Below are positions 12,303-23,478 of a stretch of DNA of 64,000 nucleotides, piece after piece. The DNA lies in NCBI GenBank assembly GCA_016630905.1, contig WBMQ01000006.1:1612001-1676000 (forward strand). The letters are read 5' to 3'. The notes beneath the pieces were generated by a model. It saw nothing but the letters and a program-made list of their open reading frames with translations. It did no database searches and was not told the DNA's origin. Position 1 is the first letter of the stretch. Each line of letters begins with the position of its first letter. The DNA is from Capillidium heterosporum. Lineage: Eukaryota > Entomophthoromycota > Entomophthoromycetes > Entomophthorales > Capillidiaceae. The position numbers were made by a program, and so were the translations under genes.

Positions 12303-12473
12303 GATGATCGGAGCAGTTATCCAACTAAATACTCGGCTGAGATGCTATGGAAGGGGATGGAAAAATTCCGATCTCTGAAGTCAAAAGTAGAGTGAGCTGA
12401 CAACTTTGATACCTTGAAAGTATTAAAGACGCCAGTAAGCCAAAGGCTTCAGTTCAAAGAAAGCTGGAGGTGA
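12303..12473 (+). pseudogene. Protein-like frame interrupted by one TGA
   Basis: 30 codons (containing SAEMLWKGMEKFRSLKSK), TGA, then 25 codons (ADNFDTLKVLKTPVSQRL...) to another TGA in the same frame. Charged, helix-like composition; unidentified. Confidence 0.35.
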
Positions 12474-13000
12474 GATTGAGGTCAAAGTTGAAGTTATCTA
12501 CTGCCAAAGTTTTAGTAAATGTAATGTGGAACCGACAGCCTATAGCTTTATCCAAATTGATATCGTATACTTCTATTTAGAATTAAAAGGGCTTTAGAGC
12601 TTATATAGTTGAAGCAAGCTAATTCAGTTTAGCTATAGTACGACCATCTATCAGTTTGAACTTTGAATGAGCTCTTGAAGTTTGATAGTGCAAATAGAAG
12701 TATATAGCAAGACTTGAATATCGATTAGGCGGGCTAATTAGTTAGCTGCTGTAAACTTTTATCAATTGAAAAATACTGGTTTGATAACCTGACCAGAGAG
12801 CATGGGTAGGGGCTCCATAATCTATCTATTAAGCCGTCGTTGCCTTCAAAAGTCCTTATAGCGAACCTATATTTTTTACAAAGTTGTAGCTTGTATCCCT
12901 TTTACGTCAAATCGAACTCAGAACTTGAAGTTGAAAAAGGAGTATATAGCACTACGAAAGGAATTACAACTTACAACCACATAGAAGTGTAGTTTCCTAG

Positions 13001-13252
13001 ATAGATACAAATGACTCTTTGTATATCAGCTTGTTCCTATACAACAAAGGCATCAAAGTAAATTGAAAAGCTTTTGTGGGTTTGAGGGCGGTCCAGGCCT
13101 TAGATCTTCTATCAAATTTGAATCCAAATTTCCAAAATTTATTATCGATACCAAAAAATCTTTGTTTGAATTGCTTTGTAGATTGAAACAAAGGGAGGCT
13201 TCTGGTCTAGACGCAACAAACTTGTTATAGAGGCAAGGGTAGAATCTTCTAA
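13001..13252 (+). pseudogene. Protein-like frame with three internal stops
   Basis: 83 codons with TGA, TGA and TAG inside one frame; longest piece contains LRAVQALDLLSNLNPNFQNLL. The opposite strand has a 64-codon open frame at 12997-13191 with no recognisable domain. Only one strand can be the original coding strand; I favour plus but weakly. Confidence 0.25.
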
Positions 13253-13647
13253 TTAAAAGGTGGATCTAAAATCAAATAGGATACTAAATGACTATACGAA
13301 ATATTTCATATACAGCTGTGGTAGGCTTTCTTCAAAGCAAGCCAAAAAATTGCTGGATAGGAATCATGTCTAATTGAATTTGGAGTTGGTCCACAAGCAA
13401 GGAGACCACAGAAAGTTTTAGTCTGCTCCAGACATAATTAACTTCAATTCTAGCTTCTTACTGCCGACAAATTAGTGTGGAACTGATTCGAGAATGCTGA
13501 GGTTAATTGCTATTTAAAGTAATGGAAGCAAAGGGAAATTTAGCCAATCTAAATTTCATATAAGGACAGTGGCCCAACCTGATCTAGGATCAGGTATAGA
13601 TCCAAGTAGGTTTTGGCATTCGGAAGTTATTGATTTCAACAAAAAAG

Positions 13648-13654
13648 TATAAAA
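13648..13654 (+). promoter_or_regulatory. TATA box of P450 copy B
   Basis: TATAAAA ~55 bases before the ATG, matching the position in copy A. Confidence 0.55.
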
Positions 13655-13707
13655 GAAGGTGGCTAGACCTTAGCTAAAATTCTGCCAAAATTACAAACGA
13701 CATCAAA

Positions 13708-15310
13708 ATGATTCTCCTAATATTAGCTGCAGTGCTAATTTCACTAATCCTCTACTGGGCCATCAACGTAAGCTTTGCTTTGCTTTTAAATACATGCTAA
13801 CCAATTGCGAAACCTAGGTTATCTACAGCATTTACTTCAGCCCGTTGAAGGAAATCCCCGGACCACTGTCACTCCAACTCTTCCCCTTTTTATTCCAGCT
13901 AACTATTGTCCAAGGATCCAACCACCTCGACCTTTTGGACTACCACCTCAAGTACGGCAAGATATTCCGAGCTGGATGGACAACCGTTATTGTTGTAGAT
14001 GCCGACGCCGCCTACGAAATCATGTCGGGATACACCTTCAACAAAGCCGACAACTACCAGCTCTTTTCTGTTTTGGGAGAGAATGTGTTTTCAACCCAAA
14101 ACCGAGAGTTCCACAAGATGCGATCTAGACAGCTGGCACCCAGCCTGAACTTGAAGAGCATGGAGAAGAACGGGTTCGAGCAGCTGATGCTCGACAACGA
14201 GATTACCGAGCTGCTGCAGCAGATCGACAGGTCGGTGGATGCCGACGAGAAGTTCGAAGGGTTCCACAGACTCCATTATCTAGGGTACGATGTCGTTGGC
14301 AGGCTGACTTTCGGGCAGAGCTTCAACATGCAGAAGATGGATGGCCACCCCATCGTCGAATGGATGGTCAAAGGATTCAACCTGACGCTGCTAGGCTTAG
14401 CCTTCCCCATCCTAAAGCTGTTCAAGAACCCCTACAACGAGAAGATCCGCACCTACATCTCCGATGCCATCGACAAGCTGGTTGGTGTCGAAAACACCTT
14501 GGCCTACAGCCCCCTGCTCAAAGGGTACCTGGATGCGACCGATCCCGAAACTGGCATGACTTTGGATAAGGACCAAGTTATTGCCGAAGCAGTCATCATA
14601 CTGTTGGCCGGCACCGAATCCACAGCAAACAGCATCCTGTGGGTGCTGTACCACCTAGCCACCAACCCTAAATCGAAGGCCAAAGTCATCGAGGAGATCC
14701 AGTCGGCGTTTCGTGGCCAGGACTACAAGGAGTTTAGTTTGAAGCTGTGCAACGAGAGGCTGCCTTACTTGAACGCATGTATCAAAGAGAGTATGCGACT
14801 GCTACCGGCGATTTCTGGGATTGGGTTGAAATCGGTGCCTAGCACTGGGAAAAGCATCTTGGGGTACTTTCTGCCTGGAAATGTAAGTCAACCCCATGTT
14901 GAAACCATACTAACCAAGTTGGACTGATTTATAGACTACAGTTGGAGTATCCAGCTACGCCATCCATAGGTCTCCCCACATCTGGAGCGATCCCAACTCC
15001 TTTGTACCGGAGCGGTGGCTGCCCAACACCAAGCAAAGCTGCCTACCACTACAGAAGGGCTCGTATCTACCATTCTACTTGGGACCCAGAGCCTGTTCGG
15101 GGAACCAGTAAGCCTTCTACCAAACCAAAGAAACTAACATCCCATAGTTTGGCCATGATGGAAGTAACATTAACTTTAGCATCAATATTCAGTAAATTCG
15201 ATATGGACTTAGCTGATCCCAAAGCAGATCCAATGCCGAGAGCAAACCCTATATTGAAACCCAAAAGTCAAAGTATGCTGTTCCAACCCAGGAGGTTGGG
15301 TTGGATGTGA
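13708..15310 (+). CDS. Cytochrome P450, copy B, 486 aa, four exons
   Basis: Same architecture as copy A: exons 13708-13767, 13818-14882, 14935-15107 and 15148-15310. Spliced frame is intact. The introns are placed by GT/AG plus CTAAC branch sequences and by continuity of the P450 motifs: AGTES in the I-helix, ESMR, PERW, and the heme-binding FYLGPRACSG followed by NHLAMMEV across the third intron. The coding sequence from exon 1 to the start of exon 4 differs from copy A by a single silent change that I could find (glycine GGC here, GGT in copy A, at 14612/7812). After residue ~450 the copies suddenly differ at five amino acids. Divergent from copy A and convergent with the asteroid-like gene. 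Confidence 0.95.
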
Positions 15311-15889
15311 AATCTGTTCTAGATGATGTTGATATTCCTTGTTCTACTAATAAACCTTAATTATGTATATTTTAGCTTTCTATGTCTTTAATAAGCTTTA
15401 TTAGTAAAGAGAACTATTGGTCTTGCTATACTCTCCTACTTGGATATTTAGCCCTATAATTATATGTTTATCACTTGTAATTGTGTTGGATAAGTACTTG
15501 TTTAGCGTACGGTTTTCCTCTTTAGTATACTATACATAAATGGTTCTAAGCTAGTACTTGCTCAATTTCTTATTGAAAGGAGGTAGCTTTAGCTTTGGAT
15601 GAGTTTGCCTATAACTATTTTAAAAAGGTTAGCTTGATGCACTTGGACTCCAAAGTCATCCCATTCATCAGTTTCGGTATCAAGTTTATTTAATTCATAA
15701 GCCATCAGTCGACTTTCCTTCAAATTCACTTTATTATAAACAGTGTGACTAATTGAATATACAAATGCTAGGATCTTCCTTTATTAGAATTAGTCAGAAT
15801 ATGTACATGTACCTTTCCACCTTGGAAGACTAACCAATTATTCCAGTTCATCCTTAGAAAAATTTATATTTCCAACTACAAACACAAAT
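15311..15889. other. Intergenic between convergent genes
   Basis: 3' flanks of P450 copy B and the asteroid-like gene; nothing else seen. Confidence 0.6.
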
Positions 15890-17879
15890 TTACTTGAGCA
15901 TAGGATCAGTATAACTAACGGCTTGCCTGTAATCTTGGAAAACATCCTCGACATCTAAACCCATGATCTCTTGCAGATACACATGCACGTTCGATCGACT
16001 CGATTTGCATCGACCAATAACTTTAACACACTCTAAAAATAAGGGCACATCCAAGAATTGATGCACTTTCAACTGGGATAGATGAGCAAAATCGAATAAT
16101 GCTAAAAACGATTCGAAGGATAGCAGTGTGATCTGCATTAAATTAGGGAACTTGAGATAGCTGAGGTTGGGTTTTTTGCTAGCAGCAGTAGGGAAGAAGC
16201 TAGCTTTGTTATTCTTTAGCAAGGCATGCATCAGCCAGTACCCTTGGATTGAATAGGTTAAATCGCGAATTGAGAAGTAGGAGTGGTTATAGGTGATTAT
16301 AGAGATGATTATAGCTAAAATCAAGGCAAAGTCGCTAGATAAATCAATCCATCCTGAAAGAGGTCTTGACAAGGGGCTTAGAGATCTGACCACTCAAGAA
16401 TCTGAGCAGAAAGATGTAGTTGTGGATATGGGTATGTGGTCCATTGGCCTTGGTATACAGCATCTGCTGTAATTTGATGACCTGCTTCAACGGTGTACCT
16501 CGGAAGTAGGTAGCAGCTGTCAACGGCTCAACTAATGTCATATAATTCCTACTGGGGTAGAAGCAACGTATTGAGTGTTGCAAAGCGGGAATAAATAATC
16601 CATTGGAGGGTGGGCAGGTAGCTATGTGAAAGAGTTGAAACCGATGTCGATTACTAAGTAACCAAGCTGATGGACTGGACAAGCTGCACGCTTCCACAAG
16701 TGGTGAACCAAAGAAGTGGCCTTGGGTTAGTATAGCCAGGTTGCGGTAGTTGAGGTGACCACGCTTGTAAGCTTCACGGACCCTACGTTCGATAGGAACT
16801 GGTAATATAGATAGAAACTTAAAGTTATCTTGAGGATCCTGCTTTGGAACTTGGTAGCTGTTTATGGAGATACAAACTAAATCTAAATCATGGGACGATA
16901 GTTTGAAATCTTGTTCAAGACGTTGCAGGACATCATCCTCGTCGATGGCTATGCAGCACTTACCTACGTACTCTAAGGCTAGTTTTATTGAATCGACATT
17001 TTTGCCATTGTTGGGTAAGTTAAGGGCTCGTTTCAATAGCTTGGCATTGAACAGATTCCTAGTTTTGTCGTTTCCTATCAGTGTTGCTACCAAGGGCATG
17101 TGATCAATGCGCACCCCTAAAAACTTGGCAACTTGAAATTTAAAGTAGCAGGGCATAAGATATGTCAGGCTTAACTTACCTTGATCTCGTACGATCATAG
17201 CTTCTTCGTAACTCAGACAGTCGGCTAGCGCCTTGAGGACTTGTGAGGCTCCCTTCAAGCAGTTGAGATCAATGTAACCACTTGGTATGTCGTAGATTAA
17301 GAAGTCGGAGTCGATACCTAAAATTGAGGCGTTCAGCTTATTGGCTAAATAAACTATTGTATTATCGGCTTCCGAAAAAGCCATAACAACAGATTGATTC
17401 AATTCTTGCAACGTCTCTACAAATAACCTTTCACATAAAAGGGGCTTAACTATAAAGTAGTGGGGACGTTGATATTCACTAAAATATTCATCGTTGTTGA
17501 TAGCTTCCTTTAACTTTAGTAACTTGTCGTCAAACCTTTGCATAATTGTAGCTTCTTTGGACTCGTCACTAACTCCATCAAAAACCCATATAACGACTCC
17601 TTTACCTTGTAAAATAGTTTTCTTATCTTGTTCAAATTTAGTTATACCATTCCAGCCTACCATCAAGTTGATCATAAAGATATAGCTTTGTATAATTAGT
17701 TTGAGTTTTATATAGTCGCCAGTACTGGACCAGTTGCAATGGTGGTTGTAGATGAAATAAATAAGAGCAGCCACGTCAACTATCAAGTTGTATTGGTTTT
17801 TTCCATCCAAGGAAAATAGTTTGTCCTGAGGTCGGTACCCTTTCCTCTTTAGATAGCTGGTTAGACCACGTACTCCCAT
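15890..17879 (-). CDS. Asteroid-like XPG/PIN-fold protein, ~650 aa
   Basis: Starts MGVRGLTSYLKRKGYRP, the N-terminal signature of asteroid-type proteins, relatives of the XPG/FEN1 nucleases. Acidic metal-site candidates: IVDVAALIYF near residue 35, SEADNTIVYLAN near 170 and IDSDFLIYDIP near 195. A nucleic-acid role is inferred; nuclease activity is unproven for this subgroup. The frame is in two parts, 16391-17879 and 15890-16353. They join if a 37-nt intron (16354-16390, donor GTCAGA, acceptor TTTCAG) is removed; a donor three bases upstream (GTGGTC, 40 nt) also keeps frame. Both donors are weak, so a frameshift is the alternative. The C-terminal part is hydrophobic and helical with no domain I recognise. 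Confidence 0.8.
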
Positions 17880-18516
17880 TTTCTTCTGTCAAAGATGCAT
17901 TTGTTGGATAGATTTTGAATTTGACTATTCTTGCTTTTGTTTTTGTGATTTGATGCTTTTGTTTTTGATTTGCATAATTGAAGCCAATGGTTGATGGTAC
18001 TGTAAATTTGAAATTAAAAGTTTAGTTATTATAATTTCAAGTATTAAACAAAAATCGAAAGTTAAAAAGTGATAGAAAGAACTATAATTACAGGTTATTG
18101 CAACTGTAAATAGTAAAGTCAAGTTAAAATAAGTATATAAATTGGGTAAACTCGATTATATAGCCATTTAGATATGTTATTAATATAACAACCTTGGTCG
18201 TTACAATCCTTATCACCAGTCATAGACTTGATCCTTTTTCTTTGTGTTGCTTTTCTTTACCAACTTTCTATATTCCAATTTCCCAATTCGTAGCCATTTT
18301 TAGTTACAAATCTATCCTATATATCAAACTTTCTTGGTTACTTTCTTTTTCTTAGCTTTAACCATAACCTAGGTGCTCTGACCATCAGCAGCATAGCATC
18401 TAATAGTTGTAAATTCACCAGTAGCTATTACTTACCATCAGGCTCCATTTGCTAGCCCTCAAATAAAAATTTATTCTTTAGAAAACATCTTATATTTATA
18501 AACGTAGTGCCACTAT
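17880..18516. other. Intergenic upstream of the asteroid-like gene
   Basis: T- and C-rich plus strand from about 18230. A 65-codon open frame on the minus strand is low-complexity and not convincing. Confidence 0.5.
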
Positions 18517-18938
18517 ATGGTCTATCCTTCTTATCCTCTTAGCCTCTTACTACCTTCTGACTATCTTAGCTATTCTTGGGTCACATCTTCTTTGAGTAGT
18601 TAATGTTGCTAATTCTATTAGCTCTTATGGGCTGGCTTTTACCTATCAGCCAACATCCACTTTTGACCCTACTACTGCAGCACCTACCTCTATCCAGCCA
18701 CTATCTAATAGATCTCCTTCTGCTGAATCCAGTCTATACTCAAGTCTCAATCCGTTCCCTCAATACCCTCCTAGACTTGGGACTTGACCGCCATCTTATA
18801 GGTTCTCTTAATAATGTATATCCTCTACCTTGCTATCCATTCTGCCATTCGGAAAGCTTAAACCTTTGTTATCAATGTAGTGGTAGGCATTGGCTCTGCT
18901 TTCTTAACCTATCACATCATATGCTCACAATATGATAT
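18517..18938 (+). pseudogene. Possible decayed Ser/Pro/Tyr-rich coding region
   Basis: Three protein-like pieces follow one another in successive reading frames: 18517 on (MVYPSYPLSLLLPSDYLSYS), 18626 on (YGLAFTYQPTSTFDPTTAAP and more Ser/Pro/Gln), and from about 18780 a Cys-rich piece (PCYPFCHSESLNLCYQC) ending at 18938. Such a composition resembles the low-complexity part of a fungal regulator followed by a possible metal-binding segment. No intron pair I tried restored one frame, so decay is the simplest reading. Identity unknown. Confidence 0.35.
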
Positions 18939-19305
18939 CGTCATTAGTTGGATCCAACAGCACCTCCCTAAACCTTACAGAGAGTATTAGCTTTTAAATA
19001 TTTAAAACTATAAAATAAAGTTTAACTAAACCAATATTTATTTTTATTTTATGCAATATTTCTACGTTTCACTGAATTTTATTTGTATATACCATTACTT
19101 AGATTAGCTTGAAGTTTATAAAATACACTATTCTACAATATCCTAAAATTTATTGAGAATTTGTACCAAAGTAACTAGAGTATGCTGGCTTAAGCTCAAT
19201 TTATCAAAGTGCAGTTCCAAACTGGATAGAAATAAAGGGGATTATTATTTTTGAAAGCCTTTTAAATAGCAATAAATATAAGAATCGTAAAGAGCATCAA
19301 AAAGA
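18939..19305. other. Intergenic, AT-rich
   Basis: Nothing supported. Confidence 0.5.
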
Positions 19306-20350
19306 ATGACCAATTCAAGTAGTTTAGATACAAAAGCCAACTTACATCAACCAATTTGTGGATGCTTTATAGAGCTGCAGGATACACGCACTATTTTGAT
19401 CCAAGTTCCAGTTAAAGAGATCTACTAGCAGCTTGAGTTCAAAGGTTTCAAGGTTCAAAAGGCAGTTATAATCGCTTTAGGATACAGGCATGTTAAGAAA
19501 GGAAGTATGTATACAGTACTGAGAGAAACGATGGTTGATAAGATTCTAGCTACCTATATAAATGTTCAGAAGGTGGCTATATTTGTATACGGTGATGCTT
19601 TTGCTACGTTGCTTTACAGAAAAAGGGATGATGTTTGTGAATTTATCTAAAAGTTGCAAGGAATTGACAGTAGTCATGTCTTTAAACTTGGCCAAGTTAA
19701 GCTTACAGTTAAAAAGAAAGTTAGACAATACCTCGTTGAGTTCTTACTTTTGATAAAATCGACCAAAGGCCTGTTGGATGATGCTTTTGACTTTGGAATT
19801 TTAGCTGAAATCAAGGATACCTTCGAGACCTGGTGCAACAACAAATCCCAATAGCGGTTACTAACTTTTTTACATTGCTGGAACCACCGTAAAGACTTTG
19901 TACATCGCTAGATGTCAACCAAGAATACCTACCAGGATCTTGTCACTGAAATCAAGGATCCCGAGGCTTTCATAACCCAGTACTTGAGCATCAAAATCAA
20001 CCAGTTCATCAACATCAAGTCTAACATACTCGCCAAATTCTACTTTGGCAACTGATATTCTACGATTCCAATGTAAGCCAGCATTAGTCCGATTATTCAA
20101 GATGACCATCGAAGGTCTATAGATGCCTACTGATGCACCCTTCAATACCCAGCCGGAAAAGTTATATATGATCATTGTTGGCAAGTACTTGGATGCACAT
20201 TTCTATCAGAACTTTGATTCTGCTAAGCTATACCAGTGGCTACCCTATCCTAGACTACTTACCAGCTGAGTTTGGACTTGTAAGTTAGATTTGACGCCTC
20301 ACAACCTGTAGATGGATAGTTTGATTGGAAACAGTCTATTTGAAATGTAG
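19306..20350 (+). pseudogene. Decayed protein gene, about 345 codons
   Basis: From ATG 19306 a single frame stays protein-like for 183 codons with only two internal stops (TAG about codon 39, TAA about codon 115), reaching TAG at 19852. The same frame continues past it (RLLTFLHCWNHRKDFVHR, TAG, then MSTKNTYQDLVTEIKDPEAF...). Near 20050 the coding look shifts by one base and continues (FQCKPALVRLFKMTIEG, TAG ATG, PEKLYMIIVGKYLDAHFYQN...) to TAG at 20348. The family is not recognised; no zinc or transposase motif seen. Intermediate density of stops points to a moderately old pseudogene. Open pieces within it can look like small genes but are not. Confidence 0.6.
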
Positions 20351-20556
20351 GTATTGGTTCGAGTTGACCCAGGCTGACAAGTTTCCGAAAATTTAGGCTT
20401 TAGGTGCCTTGTCTACATATTACAATTTCTAAACATACATATACGCTACTTGATTTTTGGATTTTATTAAATACATATGGTAGGTTAGCAAACTGAATAT
20501 AATTCCAACAAGAAACACCAGATTACTTCAAATTTTAAAACAGGTAAAAAATTATT

Positions 20557-22841
20557 TTATTCCTCTTCTTCCTCACTCTTCAATAACAGTTTGAACTGAT
20601 CCCTCAACCAAACTAAATCCTCCTTCGCCAACTTCTTCTCGGCCTCTAGCACCAATTTGCTCATTTGGTTGACCTTGCCTTCTCTATGTAAAAACTTGAG
20701 GTACTCCAACCAGTCTTCTACCAAATTGAATTGGTTCAAAAGGTTCTGGTAAATCTTTACGATGAGGCCGAAGCTGTTTTGAGATAACGTCTTCTCCTGC
20801 TTGTCGAAAAGGGATTTGAAGGTGTCTTGGTTGTTGTTGTTTAGCTTGACCTTCTTGGATTTGGTTGTCAACTCCTGCTGGATGGTGTCATGGTAAATGA
20901 GCTCTTGGTCGATCCAACACTTGTAGAATTGAGAGGTTAGAGAGATAAGATTGGATAACCTAGTTTTTGAAAAGATGTTAGAGGTGATAAATAAATTGGT
21001 GAGGGATTACTTTCTTTCCAATTGGCGGACTGCTTCAATATCCTTAAACTGGAAGGTTAGCTCCACACATTTGGTGAAAATCAGGTTCTTGATCTCGTCT
21101 CTACTCTCCTTGTCGGTTTCCGTCTTGGGAGAAGCACTCGAGTGTAGCTTTCTCAGGCATTCCTAGGTATAAGATTTAAACAACCGATTTAAAAGGTATA
21201 AGGGTTACTGTAGTAAATTCCATTAGGCTATCGTAGTTCGATTCGGGATTCTCGTTATCGATGGTGTTGGTAATTAAATCCAAATAAAGCTGCCACAGCG
21301 ACAGATCAAAGATATTGTTGGAGCTCAGTCGCTGTAAACCTTCTTGTAGGAGTTTAACCCGCAACTTATCTATAATGAACATTAGTATCAATATTTCTCA
21401 TAAAATATGCTTACCATCGTCCAAAAGATAATAATACAACGTGTAAAGTTCTGATACTAGAGGGTATTTATCAACTGCAAACTTGACCACCTTCAAAGCT
21501 AAAACAATAAAGTTAGTAAGTTCAAAAGCAGGTAGAAAAGAAAATCACCGTTGGTAGTGTCGTCCAACTCTCGCTTCAAAAACTTGCAGTATTCCAGATA
21601 GAACTCCACCTGTAGCGGCTTCTTTAAAGTTTGACTGTAGAACTTGGCAAAGTTTTGCTTCAATTTGAGTCTCAAATACTCTTTCTGCATAATAGGACAT
21701 TAGTCATTAGTACCTCTAATCTCTAAAATATGCTTACCAGATTGGGTTCCTCGGTTTGCTCCATCCGATCTAACAAGAATTTGATGAGGTAATGGCACAG
21801 TCCTTCAATCTTATCGTTGATGATGTAGCTTTCGTACTCGGCGATACAGTTCTTCAACTCCTTCAGATATTCCTTGCTCTCAACATCAGGAAGTTTAAGT
21901 GAGATAGATAAATTTAAAACTTCGGGTTCGGTACCGAACTCCTCTTTTAAGTTCTCCAAGACAAAATCCATGCCCTCCACATTGCCAAACTCCTTGTAGA
22001 TATTGAAGAAGTCAATACGCAACTGAACATCTTTTCCAATGGTTTGGGTCGCATGCTGGTAGATCAGTTGGGGGATTTTACCTTGTAACAATGGGTCGGT
22101 AGTACTCAATTCTTTCAAAGCTTTATCATCGATGGTGTCACCAGCATCCTCAATACCGTTCAACTCCAACAATATATCTCCTCCCTCTGCATTCCCTCCC
22201 TCCTTCTCTTCATCACCACCTTCAAGGCTGTCCAAGTTTAACACTTTCCTTCGTAGCATCAGCTTGTTGAGATAGGTCAACTCCAGCCTAAAGTATTCTA
22301 ACCACAGCTCCTTCTTTTCCTTGTTGATACGGATACCTCTTTGCAGTATTGACCTGCAGGCTTCCATATTCAGGTTGTTGAAGAACTCGTAATTAGCGGC
22401 GGTTATCCACAATATAGTTGAAGTGGGCAACAAACGCAGACTTTTGATCAAGGCTTTGTTGACGACACTCTTGGACTTTTGGCTCTTGGCGAAGGTTATG
22501 TACTGCAACCACAAGTTGACATCCCCTTTGAATTTAAACAGAGCACGCTCGAACAAATTGAAGATGTGACGTTGGATACTAAAGTCTCCCAAAGTTGGCT
22601 TCTTACCTTTAGGTACCAAACGTAATGTACGCTTCCTTCTCAACTCCTCCAAGTTGAGTTCGTAGGTCAAGTAGTTGAGGTAGTCGATCTTCTTGGTAGG
22701 TTTGGAGTTTACTAGGTACTCAAACTGCTTGCGCTTTTTGAGGATGGCTTTGACTTCGACTTCAGTGAATATGTTTTTCTTGGACAGGTCGTTGAAGCTG
22801 GAGACCATCAACTCCAATCGCTCTTGGATTTTTTCGGCCAT
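20557..22841 (-). CDS. UTP6: UTP6, U3 snoRNP / SSU processome protein, 679 aa
   Basis: Nucleolar component of the small-subunit processome needed for 18S pre-rRNA processing. Six exons, right to left: 21738-22841, 21549-21684, 21415-21498, 21209-21369, 21011-21162, 20557-20959; introns of 46-53 nt, spliced frame intact. The N-terminus (MAEKIQERLELMVSSFNDLS, then a KAILKKRKQFEY motif) is the UTP6 signature, followed by HAT helical repeats (RHIFNLFERALFKF, LWLQYITFAK, ILWITAANYEFF, LWLEYFRLEL). An acidic Gly/Glu insertion lies near residue 210. C-terminal HAT-like repeats (DWLEYLKFLHREGK) end in five glutamates. Longer than budding-yeast Utp6 and nearer to the animal protein in length. Single start candidate at 22841. 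Confidence 0.93.
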
Positions 22842-23478
22842 GTTAATCTATCGTCTCTATACTATACTTTTCTGTAGGTTGGGTGCCTCTATACGTCTAT
22901 ACGAAGCTTTGATGTCTATAACAAGCTTGAAACTTTTTGATTTAGTTTTGGTTTTAGCTTGGAAAATTTTTGCTTGTTCATTCTAGCCTAAACTATCTAA
23001 ATATATTCACTAAACCCTTGTAGAAAGTTGCCCATCAAAAATTAGCCAATAATATTTATTCATAGTATTACTTATTGTTGAAATAGTTTACTACACCCCA
23101 TTTTACACATTCTTAACACAGAATATTTTTGATTCAAGTAGTGCAAAATATTCAGCAAACTAACTTTAGGAATAGCTTACTATTACTGGCTAAGCTAATT
23201 GTCTGTAAAGGTATACCACTATTTGAGTCCAAAAAGGCTACCAAGCTTTAGTTCAAAGATTTAAGCAAGAAACTAAAGGACAGCAGCGAACTTGGTATCT
23301 TCTCAGCCTCTTTACAGTAAAAATATTGGCTTGGTATCAAGTACTCTACATATTTGGTTTATTGAAAAATCAAGTAAATCTATAAAAATATAACAGTTCT
23401 AATCAATAGTGTATACATATTTATTAAACACATATGTTAAATAGAAATAGTAAAAGCTATACAGAGTGCATAGTTTAC
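22842..23478. other. Intergenic, upstream of UTP6 and downstream of the aminopeptidase
   Basis: Contains the interrupted reading frame listed at 23117; otherwise AT-rich and unremarkable. Confidence 0.5.
23117..23320 (+). pseudogene. Protein-like frame with one internal TAG
   Basis: 44 open codons (LLLLAKLIVCKGIPLFESKK near the end), TAG, then 22 more (FKDLSKKLKDSSELGIFSAS) to TAA in the same frame. Unidentified coding remnant. Confidence 0.3.

Larger units (their letters stand above)
8717..13707. other. Five-kb spacer between the divergent P450 genes
   Basis: No intact gene was found. Outside the two short promoter regions it is AT-rich intergenic sequence holding several protein-like but stop-interrupted frames on the plus strand, listed separately. 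The motif TGTCGTGTC appears near 9833 and 11334, and its reverse complement near 9898, so two copies form a loose inverted pair. Confidence 0.5.
13640..15365 (+). repeat. Inverted repeat, right arm (P450 copy B)
   Basis: Partner of 7058-8780. The arms are separated by about 4.9 kb of unrelated sequence, so they are an ancient divergent duplication rather than a perfect palindrome. 3' flanks remain alignable for about 50 bases past the stop codons. Confidence 0.9.

Noticed and set aside
7114-15310. Secondary-metabolite gene cluster around the P450 pair
   Set aside because: No polyketide, non-ribosomal peptide or terpene synthase gene in the window; neighbours are regulators and housekeeping genes.
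17925-18122. 65-codon minus-strand frame upstream of the asteroid-like gene
   Set aside because: Low-complexity, AT-driven, ends in Lys/Gln repeats, no start context or domain.
19915-20184. 89-codon frame on the minus strand
   Set aside because: Lies opposite the decayed plus-strand gene, whose pieces have better protein-like composition and continuity.
20348-20372. Possible tRNA B-box (GGTTCGAGTT)
   Set aside because: No matching A-box or cloverleaf arms at the right distance.
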